Below are positions 22,605 to 33,334 of a DNA stretch of 64,000 bases, piece by piece. Within the stretch, counting starts at the first letter, position 1. Each line of letters begins with the position of its first letter. The stretch comes from Scolanthus callimorphus (lineage: Eukaryota; Cnidaria; Anthozoa; Actiniaria; Edwardsiidae), in NCBI GenBank assembly GCA_033964015.1, contig CM066919.1, positions 16,285,646 through 16,349,645 of the forward strand. The letters run 5' to 3'. Below the pieces are notes generated by a model. That model had not been told where the DNA came from. It worked only from the letters and a program-made list of their open reading frames with translations, and made no database searches. The translations under genes and the position numbers were made by a program.

Positions 22605-23420
22605 GTGGTTATAAACGCGACTTCATTGAGCAGCAAATATCACGTGTTAACACTATTTCTCGTACTGATGCCCTCAAACCTAAAGATAAAAATAACACAT
22701 CTCATCGCACACCTTTTGTTGTCACTTATAACCCTGCACTCCCTAACATATCTCATATCTTACACAAATATTTCAGAATTCTTCAGACTTCAAACCAATG
22801 TAAAAAACGCTTTCCCCAGCCCACCTATCGTGGCGTTTAGACGAAGCCCTAACCTCTGCGACCTTTTAGTTAAAGCGCAGTTAAAAAGCCCTAATGTAAT
22901 TAACCAAACTTCAGGCTCGTACCGTTGTGGTGATAACTGTTACACTTGTAATTATATTGCTGATGGACTAACACATTACACTTTTTCGTCAACTAATGAA
23001 ACACGTAGGATAACTTCTAAAATCACATGCAAAACTTCTAATGTTATATACATGATTCACTGCAAGCGCTGTAAACTTCAATACATATGTGAAACCAAAC
23101 GACAATTGCGGGAACGTTTCAACGAGCACAGACGCACACTTGACTCTGAGAGCCAATCTACACCCACTACCGCAGCTCTCCATTTTCATAACACCCCTAA
23201 CCATACATCCACAGACATGCTACTTATCCCTTTAGAACGACTCAACAACAAAAGAGATTCTGTTAGGAAAGCTAGGGAGGCATACTTTATCAACAGAGGT
23301 CAAACTTTATCCCCTAAAGGTCTCAATACTAGAGACGAAAATTTTAACATTTCAGCTGTTAGATCTATATCATGTATTTATGTATCTTTGTGTGTCTTTC
23401 TGTTACATTTTATCACGTGA
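22605..23420 (+). pseudogene. GIY-YIG endonuclease part of the Penelope-like element
   Basis: The C-terminal half of the element protein, displaced into another frame by indels near 22500, 22600 and 22800. The meaningful part begins at about 22835 with FRRSPNLCDLLVKAQL, then a cysteine cluster (CGDNCYTCNY, about 22928-22957) and the GIY-YIG nuclease: VIYMIHCKRCKLQYICETKR (about 23043-23100), RERFNEHR with the catalytic arginine, and an acidic position in KAREAYFINR (about 23270-23300). The nuclease nicks target DNA to prime reverse transcription. The residues before 22835 in this frame are out-of-frame shadow. Confidence 0.85.
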
Positions 23421-23507
23421 CACTCCACTTGTATGTATCTATTTCACGTTTGAATTTTGACGGTTATTTTATTTATATTAGTTACCAATGTAAACATTCA
23501 CCATTAC

Positions 23508-23545
23508 CTGAAGAAGGTCGGTACTGGCTGACCGAAATATCGTGT
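23508..23545 (+). ncRNA. Hammerhead-ribozyme-like core at the pseudo-LTR junction
   Basis: CTGAAGA (23508-23514) fits the CUGANGA core. GGTC/GACC (23516-23519 and 23530-23533) can form stem II with a 10-nt loop, and GAAA (23534-23537) follows directly. ATC at 23539-23541 can serve as the cleavage triplet, putting the cut between 23541 and 23542, exactly where the direct repeat begins. Stem III would be minimal and stem I (CATTAC with GTGTAAATG) imperfect. Minimal hammerheads in pseudo-LTRs are known from Penelope-like elements. Confidence 0.6.
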
Positions 23546-23685
23546 AAATGAAAATTATAAGCTGTTAATCAACCATTCAAGTTTTTATTATTTCTTACAT
23601 ATATATCTACTGGTTGATAGGTCCTTTATTGGATCCAGCTTCAGTTTTACTTGTAAGCGGTCCTGCAAATACTTCAAAGTTTATT
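23542..23685 (+). repeat. Downstream pseudo-LTR of the Penelope-like element
   Basis: Same sequence as 19992-20135 with two or three substitutions. The similarity stops at 23685, giving the 3' border of the element. Confidence 0.9.
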
Positions 23686-23784
23686 GATTCGAGTGACAGG
23701 CATAAAAAAAATGAGCCATGGGTAGTTTCAACACTGATTGCTTCAGTTCTTATATTAACTTCTCTCTTGCTTTCGGACAGCTTC

Positions 23785-23786
23785 GC

Positions 23787-23845
<59 letters not shown>
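23785..23845. repeat. (CTGT)n microsatellite
   Basis: About 14 nearly perfect CTGT units, followed by degenerate CTGTCTCTGTC. It lies 100 bp downstream of the Penelope element. Open frames across it are artefacts of the repeat. Confidence 0.95.
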
Positions 23846-23847
<2 letters not shown>

Positions 23848-24170
23848 GTCTGTCTCTCTTGTCTCTAGCCTGCTCGCAGGCGTTTGGTGGGGTTGGTCCG
23901 GGGGTTTCAGGGGTTGGCCAGTCGAGAAACGCGATTCCCGATTTGTCACATTTTGTCACAAATCCAAGATGGCATCCACGCCAAAGCTACGTGAAGGAAA
24001 GGCGACTGAAGATCGGATATGAATAGATTTCAATCTCCGCGGGGATGGCAATTGCCTTTTCACGTTGAAAGAATTTTCCTTTGCGTGGTTAAAGAACCGT
24101 CTATTTGATATATGATCACAATGAAAATAGTGATGCAACTTTACCTAGTTATTTAGTATGAGACCAAGTA

Positions 24171-25431
24171 TTTTGCGAGCTGTGAAGTTGCGAGTTGCGA
24201 GCTGCGAGTTCGAGTTAAAAAAAAAAGATATGTTTGGAAGGTCTCAATCCGAAACGTCCCATCCGCTATAAATGAGTAAACGAGGTTTTTTGAGTTTTCT
24301 GATATGCTATTCTCTGCTAACAGAAGCCTCTTCGCTTTTTTTTTTCTGGGTTAATGAGAGTCGCGACTCCCATCCCAGCGAAATACAGAGAAAAGAGGCC
24401 TCTGCTAGCAGGGAAGATAGGATAAATTCAAGACGGAAATTTTGGTGTCGAATCCCGTAGCCAGGGGGGGTTCCGGGAGTGCGTAAGCACCCCCCCCCCC
24501 CCACGCGACAAAAAGGTCCACATTTGTACACAGTAAACAAAGCACTACAATAATACTTTGCTTTTTCTAGCTAATTTTGACTAGCGGTTTCTCAATAAAA
24601 AACACAGCTACGGTCCGCTTTTTCTAGGTTAGCACCCCCCCACAAAACTCCCTGGCTACAAGCCTGACCTAGGTACCAGAGTCTCAAAGCTTCACCCATG
24701 CATAAACTCTGGTGCCCCGGAACATGTCACATTCCTGCCAGTGTGACCAGTATATTCAGTATTTACACTTTGAGTTAGGTCGATTAAGCACGCGAAATAT
24801 TCGAAAATACAAGGATTTACACTTGTTAGGACTAGCTCGTGCATGGGGTGCATAGGATAGCGCCCATAGACTATTTTGCAGTGCGTGTACATGTGTGACT
24901 CGCATCAAGAGTCACTGAACCTATACAATTAGACACTAAGTACATTACGAATATTATTCGTTTTACCGCAGACAATTGCCAATAAAAAACGTACCTCCTG
25001 TTCATCGGGGCTGCGGCTTTAGTTATCCGACCTGAGTATCAGGCGAAATATGTTTTTTGAAAAAGAAAAAGAAAATGATAAAATTACGCCCCTTATCCCC
25101 GCTCGTAAAGTTTTCCGGTGAACTTGGGAGAACAGGAGAGGGCTTGATACTCAGGTTACTCTCTTCGACGCGTGTTACTGGACTCACGGACTCCCTGGAC
25201 ATCCCTGGCCCTACTGTAGGTTCAGTAGTTTTGAGTGTTTGAAGAGTGAAGCTTGGAGACTCTACCTAGGGTGTATTCGAAACCAATTTCCGTGTTGAAT
25301 TTATCCAATCACAAAACTCGTTGATACTCGTTTATGGATGTACTTTTCTGATTCCACACTGAAAATATTTTTTTAGAAAACTCGAAACGGTATCTCGCAA
25401 CTCGCAGCTCGCAACTTCACGGCTCGCAAAA
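24171..25431. mobile_element. Non-autonomous element with TTTTGCGAG termini, 1.26 kb
   Basis: The left end TTTTGCGAGCTGTGAAGTTG followed by CGAGTTGCGAGCTGCGAG is matched in reverse complement at the right end (CTCGCAACTCGCAGCTCGC then AACTTCACGGCTCGCAAAA), arms of about 45 bp. The interior has no coding capacity but contains a C/G homopolymer near 24487-24502. No target duplication longer than TA is evident. Candidate MITE-like DNA transposon; superfamily unknown. Confidence 0.55.
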
Positions 25432-26389
25432 CTAACACACTCATCTAGTATAAGGCAAGGAGTCAGTGGAAACATGCCAGCGAAAAGCTATCGTAAGCGA
25501 CAGTTTGCCTTCCCAAAGCATTTTTAGATAGCAAAACGTGATATACACATAAAAGCCATAGGATTCTTGTCAACGACCAAACCATGCAATTCCTCCGTCC
25601 GCGTCCTCATTTTGTGAGTGCTCATTTTCTCGTCCGGCCTCGCGTTTTACCGATACCCGTTTATTAAGAGATTCATACACGCGTCGTCTACATCCGGAAA
25701 CAGAGCATCTAATTAGTAATCAGTAATCAAACCCAATGCTGATCCGTGTGCTTTGTATGCTCATTTCAGTAGACCTTGAAATCGTATTGACGGCCAGCAT
25801 CTGATAAAGGGGAAAAATACCCAGCAGCACAACTAGAACAACTAAAAAAATAAAGAGAGCAAACAAAGATACTAGTCGTGCTCGCATATCAAATAACAAT
25901 TGGTCCGACATTTGACACAAGTCGACCTCTCTCTGGGTGTAAAACGTTCACAAACTAAACCACATACTCTATCTATGTACGTAGTCTAACGTTGACAAGA
26001 AAAACGGGTATATCCTGGAAGTCTGCTGGAAAGTTCCCATGAAAGTGGCTTTCTATGCTGTGTAATTTAAACCGGACGTCTAGGTATAATCATTTTAATC
26101 CAGCAAACTATGAAGTAGATAATACCAGTAAGTGACGTCATTCTTTTGCGGCAAAGCTTCAAGCCAATGAAATGACACTTTGAGTATTACATGTGGTTGT
26201 ATCCTGTGGAGGTTACGGCAGTGGCCCCTTGCTGTACAGCATGTCGCTGCCAAAGTCTCCGTTGAAAACTTTATCTATAAGAGAGGACGCCAACGGGAAA
26301 AGAAGCCTGCACATCAAGTGCGGACAAAGCGTGTATAAGTCCGTGTCGAACTTTTCATACGAATTTCGTGTTTCGTCAAGTTTCCACAG
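25432..26389. other. Non-coding or upstream part of the unidentified gene
   Basis: A plus-strand frame at 26193-26411 (ending in SNFSYEFRVSSS) may include coding sequence upstream of the exon at 26390, but I could not join it in frame. Nothing else recognised. Confidence 0.3.
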
Positions 26390-26977
26390 GAGTACAGTCA
26401 ACTCAAGCTAAATGGCTACCTCATGGAAGTCTCAAGAGTGGACGGCGTTAGCATGTAAGTAACGTCAGTATTTATTATTTCGTGTAGGTCAAAATTAAAC
26501 GTGATCGCGCATTATTTTAGGAATATTCCAGGAGATATTAGCCTATTTTACAACGGGCGCTGTCTTTATCTGTCACTCGTGTTCCCAAGGTCTGGTTAAT
26601 TAAAGTATAAACGCCGTATTGGACGGTCTCGAGAGACGTCGGTTTCCACACCTTTACCGCTTTCGTATTCGAGTGCCTTTAAAACACAGGTGTCCTTTCG
26701 GGTCCATAATGTAAAATTACTTGTCTTTTCCAGGCAATGTTTCGCCAATCTTGAAGAGATGGTATATGCCAAGAGCTTCTTAAATGCTTTGAATCGAAGA
26801 TTTTCCTCCGTGGGTGGCATCCAGTGGGAGGTCGTGACCGACAAGCAGCTCTCTAAGAGCATGATGTCGGTCACCGAAAACTACTTTCAGCAGCCTGAGA
26901 GTAAGACGAAGAGGGCTGCGTTGGTATATGGTAGGCAGCCAGGGACAAAAGTATATGTCCTTGGTGGAGACCTGCAG
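26390..26977 (+). CDS. Two exons of an unidentified gene
   Basis: Exon A is 26390-26454 (reading EYSQLKLNGYLMEVSRVDG), preceded by TTTCCACAG and followed by the donor GTAAGT at 26455. Exon B is 26734-26977, preceded by TTTTCCAG and followed by the donor GTATGT. Joining A to B keeps one frame and builds a methionine codon across the junction (AT + G). Exon B reads from QCFANLEEMVYAKSFLNALN to TKVYVLGGDLQ without stops. I do not recognise the domain. Flanking exons were not found; the downstream ones may be separated by the insertions further right. Confidence 0.45.
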
Positions 26978-27135
26978 GTATGTAAACTCTTTTATCTTTA
27001 CTGATATTTTTGGCATGGTTTCGGCTCCTGATTCTCCGGAAGTTCATTGAAGCTTATTTCATTATTTATTCATGGTAGTTATAACCCGAGGGTTCCCGAA
27101 AAAAGTAGAGAAAGAGAAAACGGTTGCCAACCTTT

Positions 27136-27304
27136 TAGACTGCTTGCAGCCCCTTCTTCGGCGAACGTCCGTAAATCGAGAGAAATGTTTTTTACCCGCG
27201 GCGGCGCGCTTCGGTTTGTTTACAAGTGAAGCGCGCCGCCGCGAGTAAAAAACATTTCTCTGGATTTACAGACGTTCGACGAAGAAGGGGCTGCAAGCAG
27301 TCTA
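27136..27304. mobile_element. Hairpin MITE with perfect 9-bp target duplication (Mutator-like)
   Basis: A 169-bp near-palindrome: TAGACTGCTTGCAGCCCCTT at the left and AAGGGGCTGCAAGCAGTCTA at the right, continuing inward through AGAAATGTTTTTTAC and GCGGCGGCGCGCTTC to a small loop near 27220. CCAACCTTT is duplicated on both sides (27127-27135 and 27305-27313). Nine-base duplications are typical of the Mutator superfamily. Confidence 0.85.
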
Positions 27305-27313
27305 CCAACCTTT

Positions 27314-29391
27314 ATGGTAACCAACATTAATAGGGAATAAGTTATGTGCGCAATATTTGAAATAGCTCAACAGACTACAAACTATTTGGAATTTCTTTAA
27401 TTCCTTGGCCGCCGTTTGTGAAGACAGTTTGTGGCGTTTTTTGTTTCAGGCACATTATATAGACTGATGTGTTTCAGACTCCCAAAGACTAGATCCTTGA
27501 TCCTTGAGCATGATCAAGCAAACTGTGAAGCGATTATACGGATTACACCTTTCAGAAGAAAGAGTGCACACGACGGAAATCCTGTCAGCTTCCGAACCCT
27601 CTTTTATTAATTAGCTTTTGCAAGAACAAAGCCTTTGTTACGCGCTTGTTTGCATGAAGTCACTATATCCCAAGGGTTCAATTCAGAAATCAATAGAAAT
27701 CCTTTATTGTTCTATTGAATAAATAAATTTACTGCCCTCTAAAACTGAAAATTAGTTTGGGATTATGGTAAGGATAAGGTTTTGGTTTCTTTTGGTTTAC
27801 AATATTTTTATTCACATTTCACTTTTTTCAAATTTTTACAGAGACGGTAAGTTTTCAGGATAGAAAGAGATTTAATTAGGCTGGCTCAAGAGCCCAGCCT
27901 CATAAAATGGGATCGTTTCACAAGTCGTTCCCCGAGTCTCCTTTGCTTTCTCGAAAACCGACGACCGTGTGGAATCTGGTACTCGCAAGCCGAAGACAAA
28001 CCGAGCACGAACGAAAATAGCCGAGAGTTAGCGACGGCTAAACAGCTTTGCAACGAAAAGCTTCGATCTTTCCGTGTCTTGTCCGAGGTTATCCGAGGTT
28101 ATCCGAGTTAGCCGTCGGCTGTTCGGGTTCTTACGTCAGAACATGTGCTAAAGTGATGAGCTTGTTGTTCTGTCAGCGAGGATTTCAGTTTCCCCGGGCA
28201 TTCGGCGAGATGCAAGCTTTGCTCAAGACTGAAGGTCCAACAAATTAGAAAGGTTAAAAAATTGTTCACTTTACTATCCAATACAGAGAAAAATCTAGTT
28301 TTACTGGAAGAGTCTTGCATTTGTATGTCGAGAGCTCGAAATCTAAAGCGACTATGTAAGATCGAAGTTTTCAAGCGAGTTGGCGTCGTGAAAGTTGTTC
28401 TACTCACAGTTGTTGTTTCACGAGTTGAGTACATGAAGTCCTTTGATTTGATTAGATTTGAGAGGTATTGATAGTTCAGACTGCACTTTGGCTGGTATGG
28501 AAAGGCCGAAAAATAATAATAATGTCGTGAAAGCACTTCTGATGCCATGTTATTTGAACTAAGCGTGAGCCATAATTTTTCTATCTGTTGTAGTGCACTT
28601 GGCACAATCACTGAACTGATTCAGGCCTCAAGCATTGTACCCAGAAACTTCATGCGCCTAAAACTCCCACCAATAATCATAGCAAATCGTACACAAACAG
28701 ACCTGTAGCGTTCTATGAAATCAAAGACAAAGTTATAATAGAATTAAATCTGTTAAAATTGAAACCACTTCACAAGAAAAAAAAAGAAAACGGCGAGTAC
28801 ATTGAAAAGGCTTCACTGAGGATCCAGTTCGCTTCCAAACCAGAAATTTGTTTACACGCAAGCGCAATGTTTGGCTTTTGTATTTAGTCCTCTTTTTTGC
28901 CCACAATTTCCTGCTTTGTATTGTGTGGTTCCAGGAAATATCCATCCCCCCCTAAACATAAACACACCACACAGAAGGGATTTGAAATTGAGGGGTCAAT
29001 TTGCTTTTTTTTCTGTACAAATACTGTATTTACTACTTTAATTATGAGAAATTTAAACTTGGTGACTTTGGGGAAATATATTTTCTGGAACCATCTAACT
29101 GCTGTTTCCAACAGCAGAAACGCAAGATAAGGTCAGAACGTCGTGAATGCAAACAGGGAAATTGGGCACACAATAAAAAAACGTACATGAACTCCCCTTA
29201 ACATAAAACGAGCCAGCCATAAAGCCACATTGGCTCTTGTTGAGTATAATTGAGTATATTTAATTGGCAACTGAAAAAGCTCGCGGACAATAACAGAATG
29301 GCAAGTGCCATCGCGACAGCACAACAAGCGCTAAAAATCTGAAAACATGATATTGTTAATTGGAGCAATAGCCAAATTGATTGTGTGATAG
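27314..29391. other. Non-coding, no feature recognised
   Basis: About 2 kb, probably intron or intergenic. Open frames on both strands near 28100-28610 are compositional. GAGGTTATCC is duplicated at about 28085-28105. Confidence 0.35.
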
Positions 29392-29559
29392 ATATTGACC
29401 GGACCGGGTTCGCCAAGAGATATTCTACTGACTTGATTCGCTTCCCAACTCTCACATTTGGGGATGTGGAAGCATACGTGCAAAGGGCATCTAGCTGTTT
29501 GACGACCACTAAGGCCTACAAGTTCTTTGCTGAGCCGGGATATCTACATGATATCAAAG
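29392..29559 (+). pseudogene. SWIM-domain protein, upstream exon
   Basis: This exon reads IDIDRTGFAKRYSTD ... FPTLTFGDVEAYVQ ... KFFAEPGYLHDIK. That resembles the N-terminal region of the SWIM/YqaJ-type proteins encoded by ISL2EU-like transposons and their domesticated relatives. It starts after the acceptor GTGTGATAG and ends at the donor AAG/GTATCA in phase 1. The next exon at 43328 begins in the matching phase and continues the family pattern (TGKCFYSMK). The 13.8-kb intron between them contains the Harbinger and Academ-like elements. It is listed as a pseudogene because the downstream exon is frameshifted. Confidence 0.55.
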
Positions 29560-29917
29560 GTATCAACACTCAAAAATCCATGCTTTTGGTTACTTCTAGA
29601 TTGGATTCGCCGTTTTCACACTAGAGACGGATGATTCGTCCAGACGACTTAGGGCAAAGATTTTTAGTGCGTCTCTTACTTCGTCAGTTGCTTCGTCTTG
29701 TGTGAATACGGGCAAGAGACGGATAAAACGCCCAGACGAATTAAGTGGCTTAATGCGTCCGAACCGACGAACTAAATCATCGAACCGACGAACTAAATCA
29801 TTTAACTCGTCTAGACGAATCATGCGTCCGCTGTATGAAAACGGGCAACGGACGAAGTAACCGAAAATTTCGAAGCTGCGGCCGATGTGGTCAGCGGTTA
29901 CAAGGTTTAAAACAAAT

Positions 29918-31002
29918 ATGGCGGCGCCTACGGCATCAACGACCACGGGTAAAGACAACAAAAAAGACAAGAATATTAGCAAAAGAGGAAGAAACTGGAC
30001 TGACACCGAGTTGAAAGCTTACTGCCAGGTTCTCGTGGAGGGTGATTTTGCTCGACAGCTCGATACGTTGGCATTGAAAAGTCATCTAATTTGAAGCTAT
30101 TTGAAGACGTTAACCAGGCGCTCCAGACTACGATGCAGTCCCAAGAGTTCCAGAAAGAAATGGAAAAAGAAACAGCAAAATGAAGGCAAAGCAAAGAAAC
30201 GTACCTCTGGATATTTCACCTGAAAAACTTCGCACGAAATTTAAGTGGCTGAAGGACAAATGGAGAATGTTCACTGACTGACAGAGTCAGTAAAAAGAGC
30301 GGAAAGGGAGCTATCGATGAACCAACGTGGTACTCGGTGATTAACCCGGTATTTGCAGATACCAACTGCCCAGTAGAGCCGTGCACAGAAGCAAGTGATG
30401 TACTTAATGAAAACGGTATATCATCTAACTCAGAATCAGATAGAGAAGATACCACTCCAGTGCCCCCAGGCGAAGACCCTGATGATGACTATGATTGGGA
30501 TGATGATGATGACAAAACACAAAGTGAAAGCAGTGCATCAACTAGCACAACTAGTGTGAAGAGAAAGAGCATTGATGTTAAACCCACATCCTTTAGCAAA
30601 AAAACAAAGAGAGTGAAAAGCCAAACACAAGCCATACATGAAGTAGCGAAGGGTTTCAATGCACTTGGTGATTCACAGCAAAAGCGTGTAGACCAGATGT
30701 TAAGGGCTGAGAAGCAGCGTCAAGATGAGTTTCTGCAATTCCAGAGGGAGCAAGCAGAGTAAAATAGAAATCATGAGCTGAAAATGCTTGAAATAGTCAT
30801 GAAGTACCAGCAGCCTCAAGCACCTGCACCTGTAATTCATACTGCACCTGTAGTTCAACCCGGAACGCCAAATTTTTCATACAGAGGTTTCTTACAGACC
30901 CCCGAAGATCCTGATGGTGTAGTACATAGGCACACGGCATCAAGACATGTTGTAAGTCAAGCTGAACATCTCCTTGACATGGACAAACAGCCATGGTACT
31001 GA
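29918..31002 (+). pseudogene. Harbinger Myb/SANT-like DNA-binding helper
   Basis: In Harbinger transposons this protein binds the element ends and helps carry the transposase to the nucleus. The N-terminal trihelix has GRNWTDTELKAYCQVLVEGD (about 29983-30045), FEDVNQALQTT (about 30100) and RTKFKWLKDKWRMF (about 30232-30272), then EPTWYSVINPVFADTN (about 30318-30365). An acidic stretch (DPDDDYDWDDDDDK), a basic segment and a Q/E-rich coiled coil (RVDQMLRAEKQRQDEFLQFQ) follow. Frames change between 30090 and 30320, and a TAA at 30760-30762 separates the coiled coil from the C-terminal HELKMLEIVMKYQQ part, which ends at 31002. Confidence 0.8.
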
Positions 31003-33331
31003 TGAACAGTCTTATTAGTTTTACAGTGTTTTACAAATGTTACAGTTCACATAAAATCTCATTTGTGGGGCCAACAGGATGCTGATTTTTGAAGTCAGAC
31101 AATTTGAATATTAATAAGCTAGAATTTGTATTACTAGTAGTTTTTCTCAAGAGAAATGAAAACATAAATGAAACTTAAACCAATTCTATAGAAGTAAATG
31201 ACAAAAGTGTATAATCTTTCATTAGGGAGAAAACCCTCATTTTAGTGGTTTTTAACAGTTTTTTTTTTAACCGCCCAATGAGTTGGTGGTGAGCAGCTTC
31301 AGAGTTTTCAAATCTACTTAATATGGGTTTGCTCCTTACATTTTCAAAGACAATTTATTGAGACATTGCTTAAGCAGGTGTATTTATGTCCATAAAATGA
31401 TACAAAATTGCCATATTATTTTCTCAAAACTCAACTCTTTGTTTGTTGACTTCACAAATCAACATCTTGTTGGCCTTACAAATCAAGAATGGGCCCCCTT
31501 TTGGGATTGGAGGAACCCCATGATGCATTGCTTTGTTTCTGTTTACATGGTTAAATGCATCACACACTGAATACACCTACCAATGGTTAGTACAGAAGAC
31601 TGTAGTAACAAAGCAATGCACCATGGGCAGGGTGAGGGGGGTCATTTAATGTCTAAGGGATGTGTCATATCTAGCAGAGGGGGTGGAAGAGCTACTATTT
31701 TTGGGACGGGGTCATATATTTTTTCAGGCTTATTTGGGGAAGGGTCAATTTTTCCAAAATAGGTTGGAGGGTCATGATTTGTTAGTGAAAAATCCATTCA
31801 TGGAATCCAGATTTCTTAGTTTTTATTCTGGCTTGTGCTTCATTATGTACAACAAATGCCATTCAGGGCTGTGTTTTAGTAGAGGCCCTGTCTTATTTGC
31901 CCTCTTTTATATTTGATTCTCTAAGGGTATATTTTCAGGGCCAAGGTTTATTTCATTGAATCCCAAAGTCTCTGACTTTTGTTTTCTGTCCAGCTTCAAA
32001 ACTGCATACATAGCAAAATCAGTTTTTTTTTGTGTCATTAAGGGTCTTCATTTCAGTTGCTTACTGGCTTACTAATTTTTCACTAACCAAACTTTATTAC
32101 TCTGTAATTCAAAAATCATTTCTGAGGTTTTGTTTTGTTGTTCATAATTTTTCACACTAAGAATACACGTTGAACATCTATCAACAGTTCCTTTTTGAGG
32201 AGAAGGGGATCTTGTCTTTCAAGGAGAGCCATAATATTTCCAATTCAGCTAGGGGCACAATTTTGTCCTGCAGATATTTTCCAAAATTGTTAAATAGTAC
32301 CCACTCCCCCCTTCAGGAAATGATGACACATCCCTAAAACAGATCCCATGTTTCATTGTTTAGATTGACATTACATGTATTACATGTTAGAGTGGATTTC
32401 ACATGACTGTCAAGACTTGCAAATGCTTTGCATTCTCATTGGCTACTCGTTTTTCTCAGCCAATCAAATTCTGTAGTAAATACAATTGTTTAATTACTTA
32501 GTAATTGGTTTGGCTTGCAATTGGCTGAGAAAAAAGCCATTTAGGAGCAAGTTGTGATTTCTCTCGATTCTGATTGGCTAGTGATTGCTCAATTGCAATT
32601 GTTTTCATGACAGTCATGTGAAAACCGCTCTAAGCAAAAAATTGCAAACTTATCAAATTTTAACTTTTATAATATTTCTAATTGCAAACCTTATGACATT
32701 TTACAACTGTTATAACATTTCTCAGTTGTTCTAATAAGCCTAGTTGGAGTTTGAATTTCTTGTTCAATGCGCATGCAATTTTAGTCCATACAATTTTAGT
32801 CAGAACAAGTTTTCTTTGTTCTTGTTAAAGAAATAAATAAAAAAATCGGATTAAATCGCATGCACACTAAACACGAATTTAAACTCCAACTAGGCTTATT
32901 ACATTCAACAAGCATGGAGACTTCCATAATACAACTTGTTACCATTTTCAATAACCTTTCGGATTATGGAAATATGCACCATCAGCTCCTTGGCAGCCAG
33001 CAGTTTTCAAGTCCATTTAGCTGGAGGGTCAGACTGAGACCCTCCTTATATTAGGTCGTTTGGACTTGCAATCAACTGGGTGTGGCCACATGGCATATAG
33101 ATGCAAAATTCTTAAGATTTAGCTATACTTTGTTAAAAAAGACAAATAAAGGAGATTTGTGATGATATGTGTATAGGGTAGGCTTTTTAGGGTGAGCTTC
33201 AATGATTCACAAAGGACGTGGAGCTTTATCTTCCCCTGCCTCTCGTATGTCCCACAGCCAGTTAGCAATAGTATTTCTAACAGTGCCAGAGTCTGCAGTC
33301 TGTTGCTGATTGGTGTTGTCTCTAATCAGAT
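31003..33331. other. Non-coding interior of the Harbinger element
   Basis: The space between the convergent genes. It contains the nested MITE at 32387-32633 and otherwise no coding sequence I recognise. A 25-bp pair around TCCAACTAGGCTTATTA (about 32730-32750 and 32884-32902) is inverted. Confidence 0.4.
32387..32633. mobile_element. MITE of 247 bp nested in the Harbinger element
   Basis: Terminal inverted repeats TTAGAGTGGATTTCACATGA at the left and TCATGTGAAAACCGCTCTAA at the right, with further pairing through CTGTCA and several ATTGGCT/AGCCAAT (CCAAT-like) boxes inside. It is non-coding. The TTA/TAA ends fit a 3-bp Harbinger-type target. Confidence 0.75.
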
Positions 33332-33334
33332 TTA

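Larger units (their letters stand above)
19992..23685 (+). mobile_element. Penelope-like retroelement with terminal pseudo-LTRs
   Basis: A 3.7-kb element encoding a Penelope-type reverse transcriptase followed by a GIY-YIG endonuclease domain, the diagnostic combination for this group. It is bounded by 144-bp direct repeats (19992-20135 and 23542-23685) that differ at two or three positions, so insertion was fairly recent. The downstream repeat is preceded by a hammerhead-ribozyme-like core (23508-23545). Coding frames are interrupted by one in-frame stop and several indels, so this copy is inactive. Confidence 0.9.

Noticed and set aside
23718..24026. Open frames with repeated CLSV or RQTD words
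   Set aside because: Translation of the CTGT microsatellite.
28108..28611. Minus-strand frame of 167 codons
   Set aside because: No domain, no splice context and composition typical of non-coding AT-rich DNA.
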